Source of the DNA: Deltaproteobacteria bacterium
GTDB taxonomy: Bacteria > Bdellovibrionota > Bdellovibrionia > JABDDW01
Assembly (NCBI GenBank): GCA_013287405.1
Contig: JABDDW010000087.1
Location: 1 to 5,000 of the forward strand
Direction of reading: 5' to 3'
DNA: 5,000 nt
Shown here one piece after another: positions 1-5,000 of this stretch (position 1 is the first letter of the stretch; each line of letters opens with the position of its first letter). The translations under genes and the position numbers were made by a program. The notes under the pieces are model-generated. The model was not told the origin of the DNA and did no database searches. It worked only from the letters and a program-made list of their open reading frames with translations.

Positions 1-183
1 AATCATGAATAACAACGTTAAGCCGGGTTGATTTTAGTTTTGATACGCTTAATTCCGGAAGTTCTGACCGCTATGGAGGTCGTGGGAATCCTGACTAAGT
101 GGCCAGACTAATGTGCGGATTCGTCTCAAGTATTGAGTAAGACAAACCGTTAAGAATATTCAGATAAAGGCCGACAAAAAATT
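1..183. other. Left-edge non-coding stretch
   Basis: No convincing gene lies here. All three forward frames hit a stop within the first 30 bases, so an upstream forward gene could contribute at most a short C-terminus. A 12-codon ATG frame at 73-111 has no ribosome binding site and is not called. A small inverted repeat, CTCAA-GTA-TTGAG, sits at 125-137. Its right arm overlaps a possible -35 element (TTGAGT, 133-138), but no good -10 follows at standard spacing, so a promoter for the PilZ-like gene is only suspected. Confidence 0.5.
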
Positions 184-546
184 ATGGGAGAGCAATCAGC
201 TCGAGATGAAGGTCTAGCTTTTATTCGAAGGTATCCCCGGCGAAAAATCACGACCGTCGTGGGCGTCTTGTCTGGAGGGCAGTACAATATAGTGCCCTGT
301 TTAGAAATAGGTGAGGGCGGCCTACAATTTCAAGCCAGTGAGAAACACTTCAAAGGGGGCCTAGTGGTGGCCAATCTCTTTTTGCCCACGGCTCACTTTC
401 TCTCTGTTACTGCGGAAATAGTCTATATTGTTCAAACCGATGCAAGCGGCCGAAGTTGTTATGGGCTTCGCTTTAAAAACCTGGCTTTTGAAAGCAAACG
501 GAAAATCAGAGATTACATCGCTGAGAAAACAGCAGCAGAAGCTTAG
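184..546 (+). CDS. PilZ-domain-like protein, degenerate c-di-GMP site
   Basis: This small cytosolic protein of 120 residues consists almost entirely of one PilZ-like beta-barrel domain (about residues 15-115). PilZ domains bind cyclic di-GMP through an N-terminal RxxxR and a D/NxSxxG loop. Seen here are R15-R16-Y-P-R19-R20, satisfying RxxxR twice, and 21 residues later the loop E41-I-G43-E-G-G46-L. That loop keeps the final glycine but has Glu for Asp/Asn and Gly for Ser. The C-terminal YGLRF followed by a charged helix (about 93-115) is typical of the fold. There is no signal peptide or fused effector domain, so it would act as a stand-alone adaptor. The ATG has only a weak AAAGG 13 bases upstream, and no better start is visible. 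It converges on the next gene across 74 bases with no obvious terminator. Family assignment is fairly likely; c-di-GMP binding is doubtful because of the altered loop. Confidence 0.72.
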   Translation: MGEQSARDEGLAFIRRYPRRKITTVVGVLSGGQYNIVPCLEIGEGGLQFQASEKHFKGGLVVANLFLPTAHFLSVTAEIVYIVQTDASGRSCYGLRFKNLAFESKRKIRDYIAEKTAAEA

Positions 547-620
547 TCGATCGGTATCATTCCGTTTGAAGATTTCTTGGCCAAAGCTCACAGTTTTAAC
601 GAGGTCCGCACACCAACTAT

Positions 621-1508
621 TTAGAGCTTTGAGAGCTGTCCTTTGCACCAAAAAATTAACATTTCTTTTTGAATACTCTCATAGGAAGGACTATCAGCTT
701 GTGGGTCGGCTTCCTTCTTTTTGGCGATAAACCATTCGTGCCTTTGGCGCAAAAGATCATCGAACCTAACCAATTGCGGGATGCCTATCGCCGGTGACTT
801 TTTTGCTATCGAGTTGGCTCTAAAGTATCCCTCAAGTAAAGGGTACATCGCTGAATCCCAAATATCTCCCAAATCGATGGGCTTCGCGGATTTGCTCTCC
901 TTAAGCATAAATGAAAGCTCGATAATCATAGCTCTACTTTCACTAACGACGGTCCCGTCCGGAGTCAACATGAGTTCAGCTGCTCCTTTCGAAGCTTTTA
1001 GCTCGGACTCGCCCCTTGAGATCAATTCTGCTCTTAACTCGAGCCAATATTTGAAATGATCATACTCGTGAAAAAAGCCTTTGGCGTTTTCGCTATGAGG
1101 GGGAAGAGAGAGAATGGGAATAAATTCCGGAGTTACCAACATAAACCCGGCCTCTTCGTGTTCAGGAGCCTTTCTAAGGCCGCCTCCAAGCTGAAAAAGG
1201 TCATGAAAAGCGAGCATGACCTCGAGTTTCGGGATTCCCGGAATTTCTCGAATACGCGGTCGATGTAAAATCTCTAGGTCGAGCTTGGCACTGTTAGATG
1301 TAAAGTGGGTTAAGCCATCAGAAACTGGGTGATAGTTCGCTACATCTTCTTTGAGCTTAGTAATAGCCTCAAGAATCAAATCCTCTACATTTGACGCTGA
1401 GGCCGGACGACCAATAAGAAGGTCGATCAGAACCAGGGAGACCATGAGGGTAAGGGGTCTAATAAGCATAAGCGTTGAGGCGGATGCAACTCCCTTGCCA
1501 GGGGCCAT
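621..1508 (-). CDS. Exported protein with HExxH motif, unknown family
   Basis: I do not recognise this family. The protein has an N-terminal export signal: arginine, a hydrophobic run LTLMVSLVLIDLLIG, then RPASAS, giving an AxA-type cleavage site near ASA-S. It is therefore probably periplasmic or secreted. The mature part of about 255 residues is mostly helical and charged. Numbered from the TTG at 1517, it holds HEYDH at 150-154 (bases 1056-1070), matching HExxH of zinc metallopeptidases. A helix ESRAMIIE at 193-200 lies 39 residues later and could supply a third glutamate ligand, as in gluzincins. Asp just before the second His is atypical, so peptidase activity is inference. The start is uncertain: ATG at 1508 (used here), TTG at 1517, or ATG at 1469, which gives the neatest signal peptide. 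None has a well-spaced Shine-Dalgarno, and an in-frame TAA lies just upstream of 1517. The gene ends with TAA at 621-623. Confidence 0.75.
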   Translation of the reverse strand: MAPGKGVASASTLMLIRPLTLMVSLVLIDLLIGRPASASNVEDLILEAITKLKEDVANYHPVSDGLTHFTSNSAKLDLEILHRPRIREIPGIPKLEVMLAFHDLFQLGGGLRKAPEHEEAGFMLVTPEFIPILSLPPHSENAKGFFHEYDHFKYWLELRAELISRGESELKASKGAAELMLTPDGTVVSESRAMIIELSFMLKESKSAKPIDLGDIWDSAMYPLLEGYFRANSIAKKSPAIGIPQLVRFDDLLRQRHEWFIAKKKEADPQADSPSYESIQKEMLIFWCKGQLSKL

Positions 1509-1568
1509 TAAAGTCAATCGTTAGTAGGGTGGTAGGGTGATAACTGTTAGGAAAATTTCTCAGAATTT

Positions 1569-1599
1569 TTTCAAGTGGCTTGAAATTTTTCTATTTTCT
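1569..1599 (+). terminator. Weak intrinsic-terminator-like hairpin
   Basis: A perfect seven-base-pair stem, TTTCAAG-TGG-CTTGAAA (1569-1585), is followed directly by TTTTT and a further T-rich run to 1599. That is the layout of a rho-independent terminator on the + strand, but the stem has only two G-C pairs. No forward gene lies upstream to be terminated, so it may stop antisense transcription from the reverse gene, or be chance in A/T-rich DNA. Confidence 0.25.
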
Positions 1600-1755
1600 C
1601 ACCCCCAAATACTTGGAAGAATTTCATTCCATAATTAAAGTAGGACAAATTCAGTTGATATCCGCGTCCTTATCCGAAAGTTTGACCAGGTTCCTCCGTG
1701 ATCTTTGAAATTTTCTGCCCATGATCGGTATCGGTCGGGGGCTTGGCAGCATGAA

Positions 1756-1777
1756 ATCGCTTCTAGACGAAGCGGAT
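1756..1777. repeat. Small perfect inverted repeat
   Basis: CGCTTC (1758-1763) and GAAGCG (1769-1774) are exact complements around the loop TAGAC. Two more pairs are possible if G1775 bulges (A1756-T1777, T1757-A1776). No T-run follows, so it is not an intrinsic terminator. It sits about 55 bases before the small ORF and could be an operator or an RNA leader stem; its function is unknown. Confidence 0.4.
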
Positions 1778-1829
1778 TAGAGAAATTTCTGTTTTGGGAA
1801 AAAAGGGTTATTTAAGGAAGAGTTAAGTT

Positions 1830-1976
1830 GTGAGCACGGTGGAGATTTTGAAGAATTCTTTTGAAATATTTATTGACGTACTTTTCGAATCGCTAATATG
1901 GCGCAGATTTATTTTTTTCTCGGAGTTTCTAAAAACATTCCTTCAGACACTTCGCAACCCACAGAGCCTTTGGTAA
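1830..1976 (+). CDS. Putative 48-residue small protein or leader peptide
   Basis: A short frame starts at GTG 1830, with AAGGAAG at 1814-1820 nine bases upstream, which is a good Shine-Dalgarno and spacing. It ends at TAA 1974-1976. An in-frame TAA at 1824-1826 rules out a longer version. The product is unusually rich in aromatic and aliphatic residues. Residues 11-24 (FEIFIDVLFESLIW) carry acids at 12, 16 and 20, one face of a helix. Then come RR at 25-26, a second hydrophobic stretch (FIFFSEFLKTFLQTL, 27-41) and a polar tail ending in Trp. It could be a membrane-associated amphipathic peptide. Its stop lies five bases before the large hairpin and 94 bases before the HNH gene on the same strand, so it may be a leader peptide. 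It resembles no family I know. The ribosome binding site is the main support; a chance frame is quite possible, and a promoter-like TTGACG/TAATAT pair lies inside it. Confidence 0.4.
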   Translation: MSTVEILKNSFEIFIDVLFESLIWRRFIFFSEFLKTFLQTLRNPQSLW

Positions 1977-1981
1977 GCGCC

Positions 1982-2027
1982 AATGCCCCTTCTAGTCTAG
2001 CTTTGAGACGTTTTAGAAGCGGGCATT
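1982..2027 (+). repeat. Strong interrupted hairpin in HNH gene leader
   Basis: The left arm AATGCCCCTTCTA (1982-1994) pairs with the right arm 2014-2027 in 13 base pairs, with only C2020 bulged. An inner stem GTCT (1995-1998) with AGAC (2006-2009) closes a seven-base loop, leaving a four-base bulge on the 3' side. This is by far the strongest secondary structure in the window. It is followed by AAAAAA rather than T, and on the other strand also lacks a T-run, so it is not an intrinsic terminator in either direction. It may be an RNA regulatory stem, a protein-binding site or the conserved edge of a repeated cassette. Confidence 0.75.
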
Positions 2028-2037
2028 AAAAAATCCA

Positions 2038-2070
2038 TGGTATGTTGCCCTTCAAAAAGGGGGAACTTTT
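2038..2070 (+). promoter_or_regulatory. HNH gene leader: possible extended -10 and hidden RBS
   Basis: TGGTATGTT (2038-2046) matches an extended -10 (TGn plus TATnnT), though without a recognisable -35. The Shine-Dalgarno for the HNH gene is AGGGGG (2058-2063), seven bases before the ATG. CCCTT (2048-2052) is complementary to AAGGG (2057-2061) across a CAAA loop, so a short hairpin could bury the Shine-Dalgarno. TGCCC (2046-2050) can instead pair with GGGCA (2021-2025) of the upstream hairpin. The pairings are read directly from the sequence; their regulatory meaning is inferred. Confidence 0.4.
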
Positions 2071-3000
2071 ATGTCAAATTATTCCAAACTTTCAAACTCT
2101 GAACTTGTTTTAAAAACTAAAAACCTTGTAAGTGAAGAAAGAAAATTAACCCTTGAGATTCTTCATTTGCTTCGTGAAGTTGAAAAAAGAAGACTTCATT
2201 TAGAACTTGGCTTTGGATCCCTTCATGAATTTACCGTCAAAGAACTGGGCTTTGATGATGCTTCGGCTGCAAGACGCGTTGCCGCAATGAGGCTCGTAAC
2301 GGACATTCCTGAGGTTGAGGAAAAGCTTGAGTCAGGTGAATTGACTTTAACGGTCGCAGCCCAAGCCCAGAGATTTTTTAAAGGTGAAGAAAAGGCTTTT
2401 AATTCTTATAGCCTTGATGAAAAGAGGGAGGTTATAAAAAATCTTGAGAATAAATCTATTAAGGAAGCTCAAAGGGAATTTATCAAGTTATCCCCTCAAG
2501 CTATTCCTAAAGAAAAAGAAAGACCTCTTTCAGAGGATCAAACTGAAATTAGGCTCATCATGCCAAATGAATTAAAATTAAAGCTTGATAGACTTCGATC
2601 CAATTTGTCCCACAAGCTAAAGACCCAAACCATGGTTGAACTTCTTGACGCTATTTCAGATCTGGCCCTTGAAGTGGTAGAGCCAAAAGAAAAAACCGAG
2701 AGAACAACTGCGCTGCGCAGTGGATCTGAAAAAGCACCCTCGAAATCTCGTTATATTCCAAATAAGATCAAATTAGAAGTTTGGAAAAAAGCCAACAGTC
2801 AATGTCAATTCATTAGCCCCGAAACCCAGAGAAAGTGTATGTCCACCCATCGACTTCAAATCGAGCATAAAATTCCATATTCAATGGGAGGGACCCACGA
2901 AATTGAAAACTTAAGTCTCCTTTGCGCCGCCCACAATGCCCATATGGCCATTGAACTTTTAGGAGAAAAGAAGATGAATCTCTATCTTCGAAAGTCGTGA
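2071..3000 (+). CDS. HNH endonuclease-family protein (Bdellovibrio multicopy type)
   Basis: This is a 309-residue protein with a helical N-terminal region (about 1-145), a linker, a second helical segment (about 155-205), a basic low-complexity stretch (210-228) and a C-terminal HNH nuclease domain (about 228-295). The HNH core is well preserved: C245, C256, then LQIEH266, SMGG at 271-274, EN280, LLC285 and AH288-N289. The histidine of EH266, N280 and H288 fit the beta-beta-alpha-metal catalytic core, and the cysteines fit a structural zinc site. The enzyme probably cuts DNA, but its target and role are unknown. From memory, similar full-length proteins occur in many copies in Bdellovibrio-type genomes. 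ATG 2071 follows AGGGGG at good spacing. The first half is clearly A/T-richer (many AAA, GAA, CTT and TTT codons) than the neighbouring murJ, which fits acquired or mobile DNA. The gene sits alone, with no methylase or transposase beside it. Confidence 0.85.
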   Translation: MSNYSKLSNSELVLKTKNLVSEERKLTLEILHLLREVEKRRLHLELGFGSLHEFTVKELGFDDASAARRVAAMRLVTDIPEVEEKLESGELTLTVAAQAQRFFKGEEKAFNSYSLDEKREVIKNLENKSIKEAQREFIKLSPQAIPKEKERPLSEDQTEIRLIMPNELKLKLDRLRSNLSHKLKTQTMVELLDAISDLALEVVEPKEKTERTTALRSGSEKAPSKSRYIPNKIKLEVWKKANSQCQFISPETQRKCMSTHRLQIEHKIPYSMGGTHEIENLSLLCAAHNAHMAIELLGEKKMNLYLRKS

Positions 3001-3004
3001 ATTT

Positions 3005-3024
3005 CTTGATAACCGTTTATCAGG
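3005..3024 (+). terminator. Hairpin just after HNH gene, possible terminator
   Basis: Four bases after the HNH stop, TGATAA (3007-3012) pairs perfectly with TTATCA (3017-3022) around CCGT. Outer U-G and C-G pairs extend the stem to eight. The downstream sequence TGATTT is only weakly T-rich, so termination is uncertain. It lies in the 39-base gap between two converging genes (HNH and rpsT) and could serve either direction, although the reverse side reads AAATT. Confidence 0.35.
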
Positions 3025-3039
3025 TGATTTGCCCAGATC

Positions 3040-3306
3040 CTAGGCGCTAATTCCGTTCACAAGTTTTGAAAGGCGACTGATTTTTCGCGCAGCCTTCTTG
3101 GCGTGAACAACACCCTTACTTGCGGCCTTATCAAATTGAGAGGCAAGGGCCTTCAAGGCTCCTAATGCCTCTTTTGCATCTTTCTTTTCGTAAGCTTCCC
3201 TAACCCTTCTTTCAAAGGTCTTGAGAGCGGAAGTCACAGAAGTGTTGGTTTTCGTGCGTCGGATCGTTTGTCGTGCTCGTTTTTCTGCGGACTTATGTGT
3301 AGCCAA
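3040..3306 (-). CDS. rpsT: 30S ribosomal protein S20
   Basis: S20 is a primary 16S rRNA-binding protein of the small ribosomal subunit, a three-helix bundle needed for 30S assembly. The 88-residue product matches the usual length (about 87) and layout. It opens with ATHKSAEKRARQ and has a basic stretch RRTKTN with the conserved Asn. A long helix runs through TFERRVREAYEKKDAKEAL, and the tail has the signature KAASKGVVHAKKAARKISRL. The start is TTG at 3304-3306. An in-frame TAA directly precedes it, there is no internal ATG, and AGGAGG lies seven bases upstream, so the start is firm. E. coli rpsT also starts with UUG, which takes part in its autogenous translational control; the same may apply here. 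The gene is divergent from murJ, with a likely promoter in the shared 72-base gap. Confidence 0.98.
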   Translation of the reverse strand: MATHKSAEKRARQTIRRTKTNTSVTSALKTFERRVREAYEKKDAKEALGALKALASQFDKAASKGVVHAKKAARKISRLSKLVNGISA

Positions 3307-3345
3307 TTAAAAACCTCCTAATAAAGACTTCACTTTTAGGGCCTT

Positions 3346-3375
3346 TTGATATCATCTTAAGGGCGTGGGAGTCAA
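3346..3375 (-). promoter_or_regulatory. Likely rpsT promoter
   Basis: Read on the reverse strand, TTGACT (3375-3370) is followed by an 18-base spacer and TATCAA (3351-3346). The -10 is preceded by TGA, making an extended -10. Transcription would begin near 3339, giving a leader of about 30 bases containing AGGAGG. The -35 overlaps the murJ Shine-Dalgarno region. It is a good match for a sigma-70-type promoter, but untested. Confidence 0.5.
3347..3355 (+). promoter_or_regulatory. Possible murJ extended -10 promoter
   Basis: TGATATCAT reads as TGn followed by TATCAT, five of six matches to the consensus -10. There is no clear -35; only TTCACT-like bases lie 15 upstream. The start point would be near 3362, giving a leader of about 17 bases that still includes GGGAG. 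The element overlaps the rpsT -10 on the opposite strand because TGATATCA is a palindrome. Confidence 0.4.
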
Positions 3376-3378
3376 TCT

Positions 3379-4977
3379 TTGATCGAACAGCGAGATCTTG
3401 AACGAAAACAGGTGGCCATATCCGCGTTTTGGGTAGCCATCGGGACCCTTACGAGTCGAGGTTTAGGGTTCATTCGTGACCTTATAATGGCCCATTACTT
3501 TTCGCGTACGGCAACGGATGTTTGGGTCGTCGCCTTTCGCCTACCCAACCTGTTTCGTAGACTCTTTGGCGAAGGTGCTCTGACCGTCAGTTTTATTCCG
3601 GTTTTCACCGATTTCTTGAAAAGTGAAGACAAACGGGACGCCCGAGACCTTGCCTCTAGCGTTTTTACAATGCTCTTTGTGGCTCTTTCTATTCTTACGA
3701 TTTTGGGCACCTTCGGCGCTGGGCCCATGGTCAACTTCTTGAGTAGCGGAGAGGGTTTTACTTCAATTCCTGGAAAGTTAGACCTAACCATTCATCAAAC
3801 TAAAATTATGTTTTGCTATATTATGCTTGTAAGTCTTTACGCATACGCCATGGGTATCCTCAATGCCATGCGGATGTTTTGGCTCCCCGCTGTAGCCCCT
3901 GCCTTGTGGAATTTGGCGATGATTATTGGTATTTTGTTTTTTAGACATACGTTTAATATTCCTGAGGACGTTTTGGCGTGGTCAACGGTGGCGGGAGGAG
4001 TCCTTCAAGGTCTTATACTTATTCCAGCTTTGAAGAGATTTGGATACATCCCAAGACTTCGAAAATGGTGGGGCAAGCCAGCAGTAAAACGAGTCTTAAA
4101 GGCGATGGGACCCAGTGTTTTAGGGCTCTCAGTGATGCAACTCGCCGTTCTTATTAACACTCATTTTGCAAGCCAGCTCCAAGAGGGTAGTAACTCCTGG
4201 ATTTTCTGGGCCGATCGAATTCTTGAACTCCCTCTTTCTATATTTGCCGTCAGCGTGGGGACGGCGGCTTTACCCGCGTTATCGGCCCTTTGGTCCCGCG
4301 ATGATCGGGTAGGCATGAGTGAAGCTAGTCTCCACGCCCTAAAGCTTTCACTCTTTATGGCCCTACCTTGCGCTGCCGGCCTACTCGTTTTGTCTACGCC
4401 TATGGTTCACACTCTTTTTGAGCACGGTCGCTTCACGGCTAAAGACACTTTGATGACAGCCTCGATAATTCAAGTCTACGGTTTAGGAGTCATATTTGCC
4501 ACGGGAGTAAGGGTTCTTGCGCCGGCATTTTACGCCATGAAAAATACTTGGCTACCCGCTTTAGCTGCCGCCATAGCCCTTTTTTGTCATGTCATCATCG
4601 CCAGTATTCTAACAAAGACAAATGGAGTGGTGGGGCTGGCAACGAGCAGCGTCCTCAGCGGTGGAATTAATTTCTTAGTTTTGCTCGTAGCGTACCAAAA
4701 GATGGTTATGGCCTTAAATTTTTCAAACCTTCTGTCCTCTCTATCGAAGTTCATGGTGGCCTCTTTGGGTCTTATTCTTGTGGCTTCTCAGCACTCCATA
4801 ATTGAGAAGTTTCTGGGTGATTCTCATCTGGCTCGGATCTTCGCCCTAGGTATGAATATCTCTTTAAGCGCGGGAGCTTATTTTCTTGTATCCTATTTCC
4901 TGAGGACACCCGAACTTATCGAGACTGTCGGAGAATTTTCAAAGAGGATTAAAAGAAAATTCAAACATTCGTCTTAA
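3379..4977 (+). CDS. murJ: Lipid II flippase MurJ (MviN family)
   Basis: MurJ moves the peptidoglycan precursor lipid II across the inner membrane to the periplasmic face, supplying the cell-wall polymerases. The protein is a MOP-superfamily multi-pass membrane protein of 532 residues, slightly longer than E. coli MurJ. Hydrophobic segments fill the whole length and fit the family's 14 helices. Family hallmarks are all visible: LTSRGLGFIRD at 24-34 (S26, R27 and R33 match the essential S17, R18 and R24 of E. coli), ATDVWVVAFRLPN at 45-57, FRRLFGEGAL at 59-68 (R60/R61), LINT at 259-262, and ADRILELP at 278-285 (R280 matches R270). The C-terminus is basic and cytosolic (KRIKRKFKH). The TTG start at 3379 has GGGAG seven bases upstream. 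No key residue is missing and the gene is complete. It is divergent from rpsT; in gammaproteobacteria the same neighbourhood often continues with ribF, ileS and lspA, beyond this window. Confidence 0.97.
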   Translation: MIEQRDLERKQVAISAFWVAIGTLTSRGLGFIRDLIMAHYFSRTATDVWVVAFRLPNLFRRLFGEGALTVSFIPVFTDFLKSEDKRDARDLASSVFTMLFVALSILTILGTFGAGPMVNFLSSGEGFTSIPGKLDLTIHQTKIMFCYIMLVSLYAYAMGILNAMRMFWLPAVAPALWNLAMIIGILFFRHTFNIPEDVLAWSTVAGGVLQGLILIPALKRFGYIPRLRKWWGKPAVKRVLKAMGPSVLGLSVMQLAVLINTHFASQLQEGSNSWIFWADRILELPLSIFAVSVGTAALPALSALWSRDDRVGMSEASLHALKLSLFMALPCAAGLLVLSTPMVHTLFEHGRFTAKDTLMTASIIQVYGLGVIFATGVRVLAPAFYAMKNTWLPALAAAIALFCHVIIASILTKTNGVVGLATSSVLSGGINFLVLLVAYQKMVMALNFSNLLSSLSKFMVASLGLILVASQHSIIEKFLGDSHLARIFALGMNISLSAGAYFLVSYFLRTPELIETVGEFSKRIKRKFKHSS

Positions 4978-5000
4978 AAGCCTTGGGTTGCGGGTTCCAG

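Larger units (their letters stand above)
1518..1829. other. A/T-rich intergenic gap with small inverted repeats
   Basis: About 310 bases separate the divergent exported-protein gene and the small ORF. No gene is supported. The gap holds four near-copies of GAAATTT(TT)CT (1551-1560, 1582-1592, 1707-1716 and 1782-1790). The last is inside the perfect palindrome AGAAATTTCT (1781-1790). There is also a T-rich hairpin at 1569-1599, a GC-richer hairpin at 1758-1774 and a tandem ATCGGTATCGGT at 1723-1734. No confident -35/-10 pair was found on either strand, although promoters for both flanking genes must lie here or upstream. A 19-codon ATG frame (1721-1780) has no ribosome binding site. Confidence 0.5.

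Noticed and set aside
73..111. 12-codon ATG frame upstream of the PilZ-like gene
   Set aside because: No ribosome binding site and no regulatory codon run that would suggest a leader peptide.
361..1268. Open frames at 361-651 (-), 428-730 (+), 721-1059 (+) and 1056-1268 (+)
   Set aside because: They overlap the PilZ-like and exported-protein genes in other frames, have no domain-like features, and lack ribosome binding sites that fit.
1721..1780. 19-codon ATG frame beginning MIGIGRGLGS
   Set aside because: No Shine-Dalgarno, very short, and it overlaps the hairpin at 1758-1774.
1873..1899. TTGACG with TAATAT as a confident promoter for the HNH gene
   Set aside because: The spacer is only 15 bases and the pair lies within the candidate small ORF. 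It is kept only as an alternative explanation, not as a feature.
1982..2033. Intrinsic terminator after the small ORF
   Set aside because: The stem is strong, but it is followed by AAAAAA on the + strand and by no T-run on the - strand.
2071..3000. Restriction-modification or homing-intron system
   Set aside because: There is no methyltransferase, specificity subunit, intron or intein boundary nearby; the HNH protein is a stand-alone complete gene.
3495..3791. Reverse open frame inside murJ
   Set aside because: It lies wholly antisense to the highly conserved N-terminal MurJ coding region, and its basic composition reflects the complement of murJ codons.
1..5000. CRISPR arrays, tRNA or rRNA genes, insertion sequences
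   Set aside because: I saw no regularly spaced repeats, cloverleaf-like T-arm sequences, rRNA segments, transposase motifs or IS-type terminal repeats.

Overview
The window looks like a chromosomal segment of a Bdellovibrio-like bacterium (Bdellovibrionota or a close deltaproteobacterial-type relative). The reasons are a Bdellovibrio-style multicopy HNH endonuclease, a PilZ-type protein, a secreted protein with no recognisable family, and moderate base composition. The assignment is an inference from gene content; no rRNA or species marker is present.

Layout, left to right. Bases 1-183 are non-coding as far as can be seen. A PilZ-like gene (184-546, +) converges on a gene for an exported protein of unknown family carrying an HExxH motif (621-1508, -). 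A roughly 310-base A/T-rich gap with small inverted repeats follows (1518-1829). Next comes an untracked 48-codon small ORF with a good ribosome binding site (1830-1976). It ends five bases before a strong interrupted hairpin (1982-2027), and then an HNH endonuclease-family gene follows (2071-3000, +). Next is rpsT for ribosomal protein S20 (3040-3306, -), divergent from murJ for the lipid II flippase (3379-4977, +). The last 23 bases hold nothing identifiable.

The right-hand third is housekeeping: translation (S20) and peptidoglycan precursor export (MurJ). The two genes share a 72-base divergent control region. Its centre is the palindrome TGATATCA, which can serve as an extended -10 element in both directions. 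Both genes start with TTG, each behind a clear Shine-Dalgarno sequence. S20 has an in-frame stop directly before its TTG and no internal ATG, so that start is secure; E. coli rpsT also uses UUG, where it matters for autoregulation.

The most unusual part is the leader of the HNH gene. Four short complementary segments can form mutually exclusive hairpins, one of which buries the HNH Shine-Dalgarno sequence. The stop codon of the small ORF lies next to the first segment. This resembles translational attenuation by a leader peptide, but it is a hypothesis from base pairing only. Simpler readings, such as a non-translated leader or a conserved edge of a multicopy cassette, remain open.
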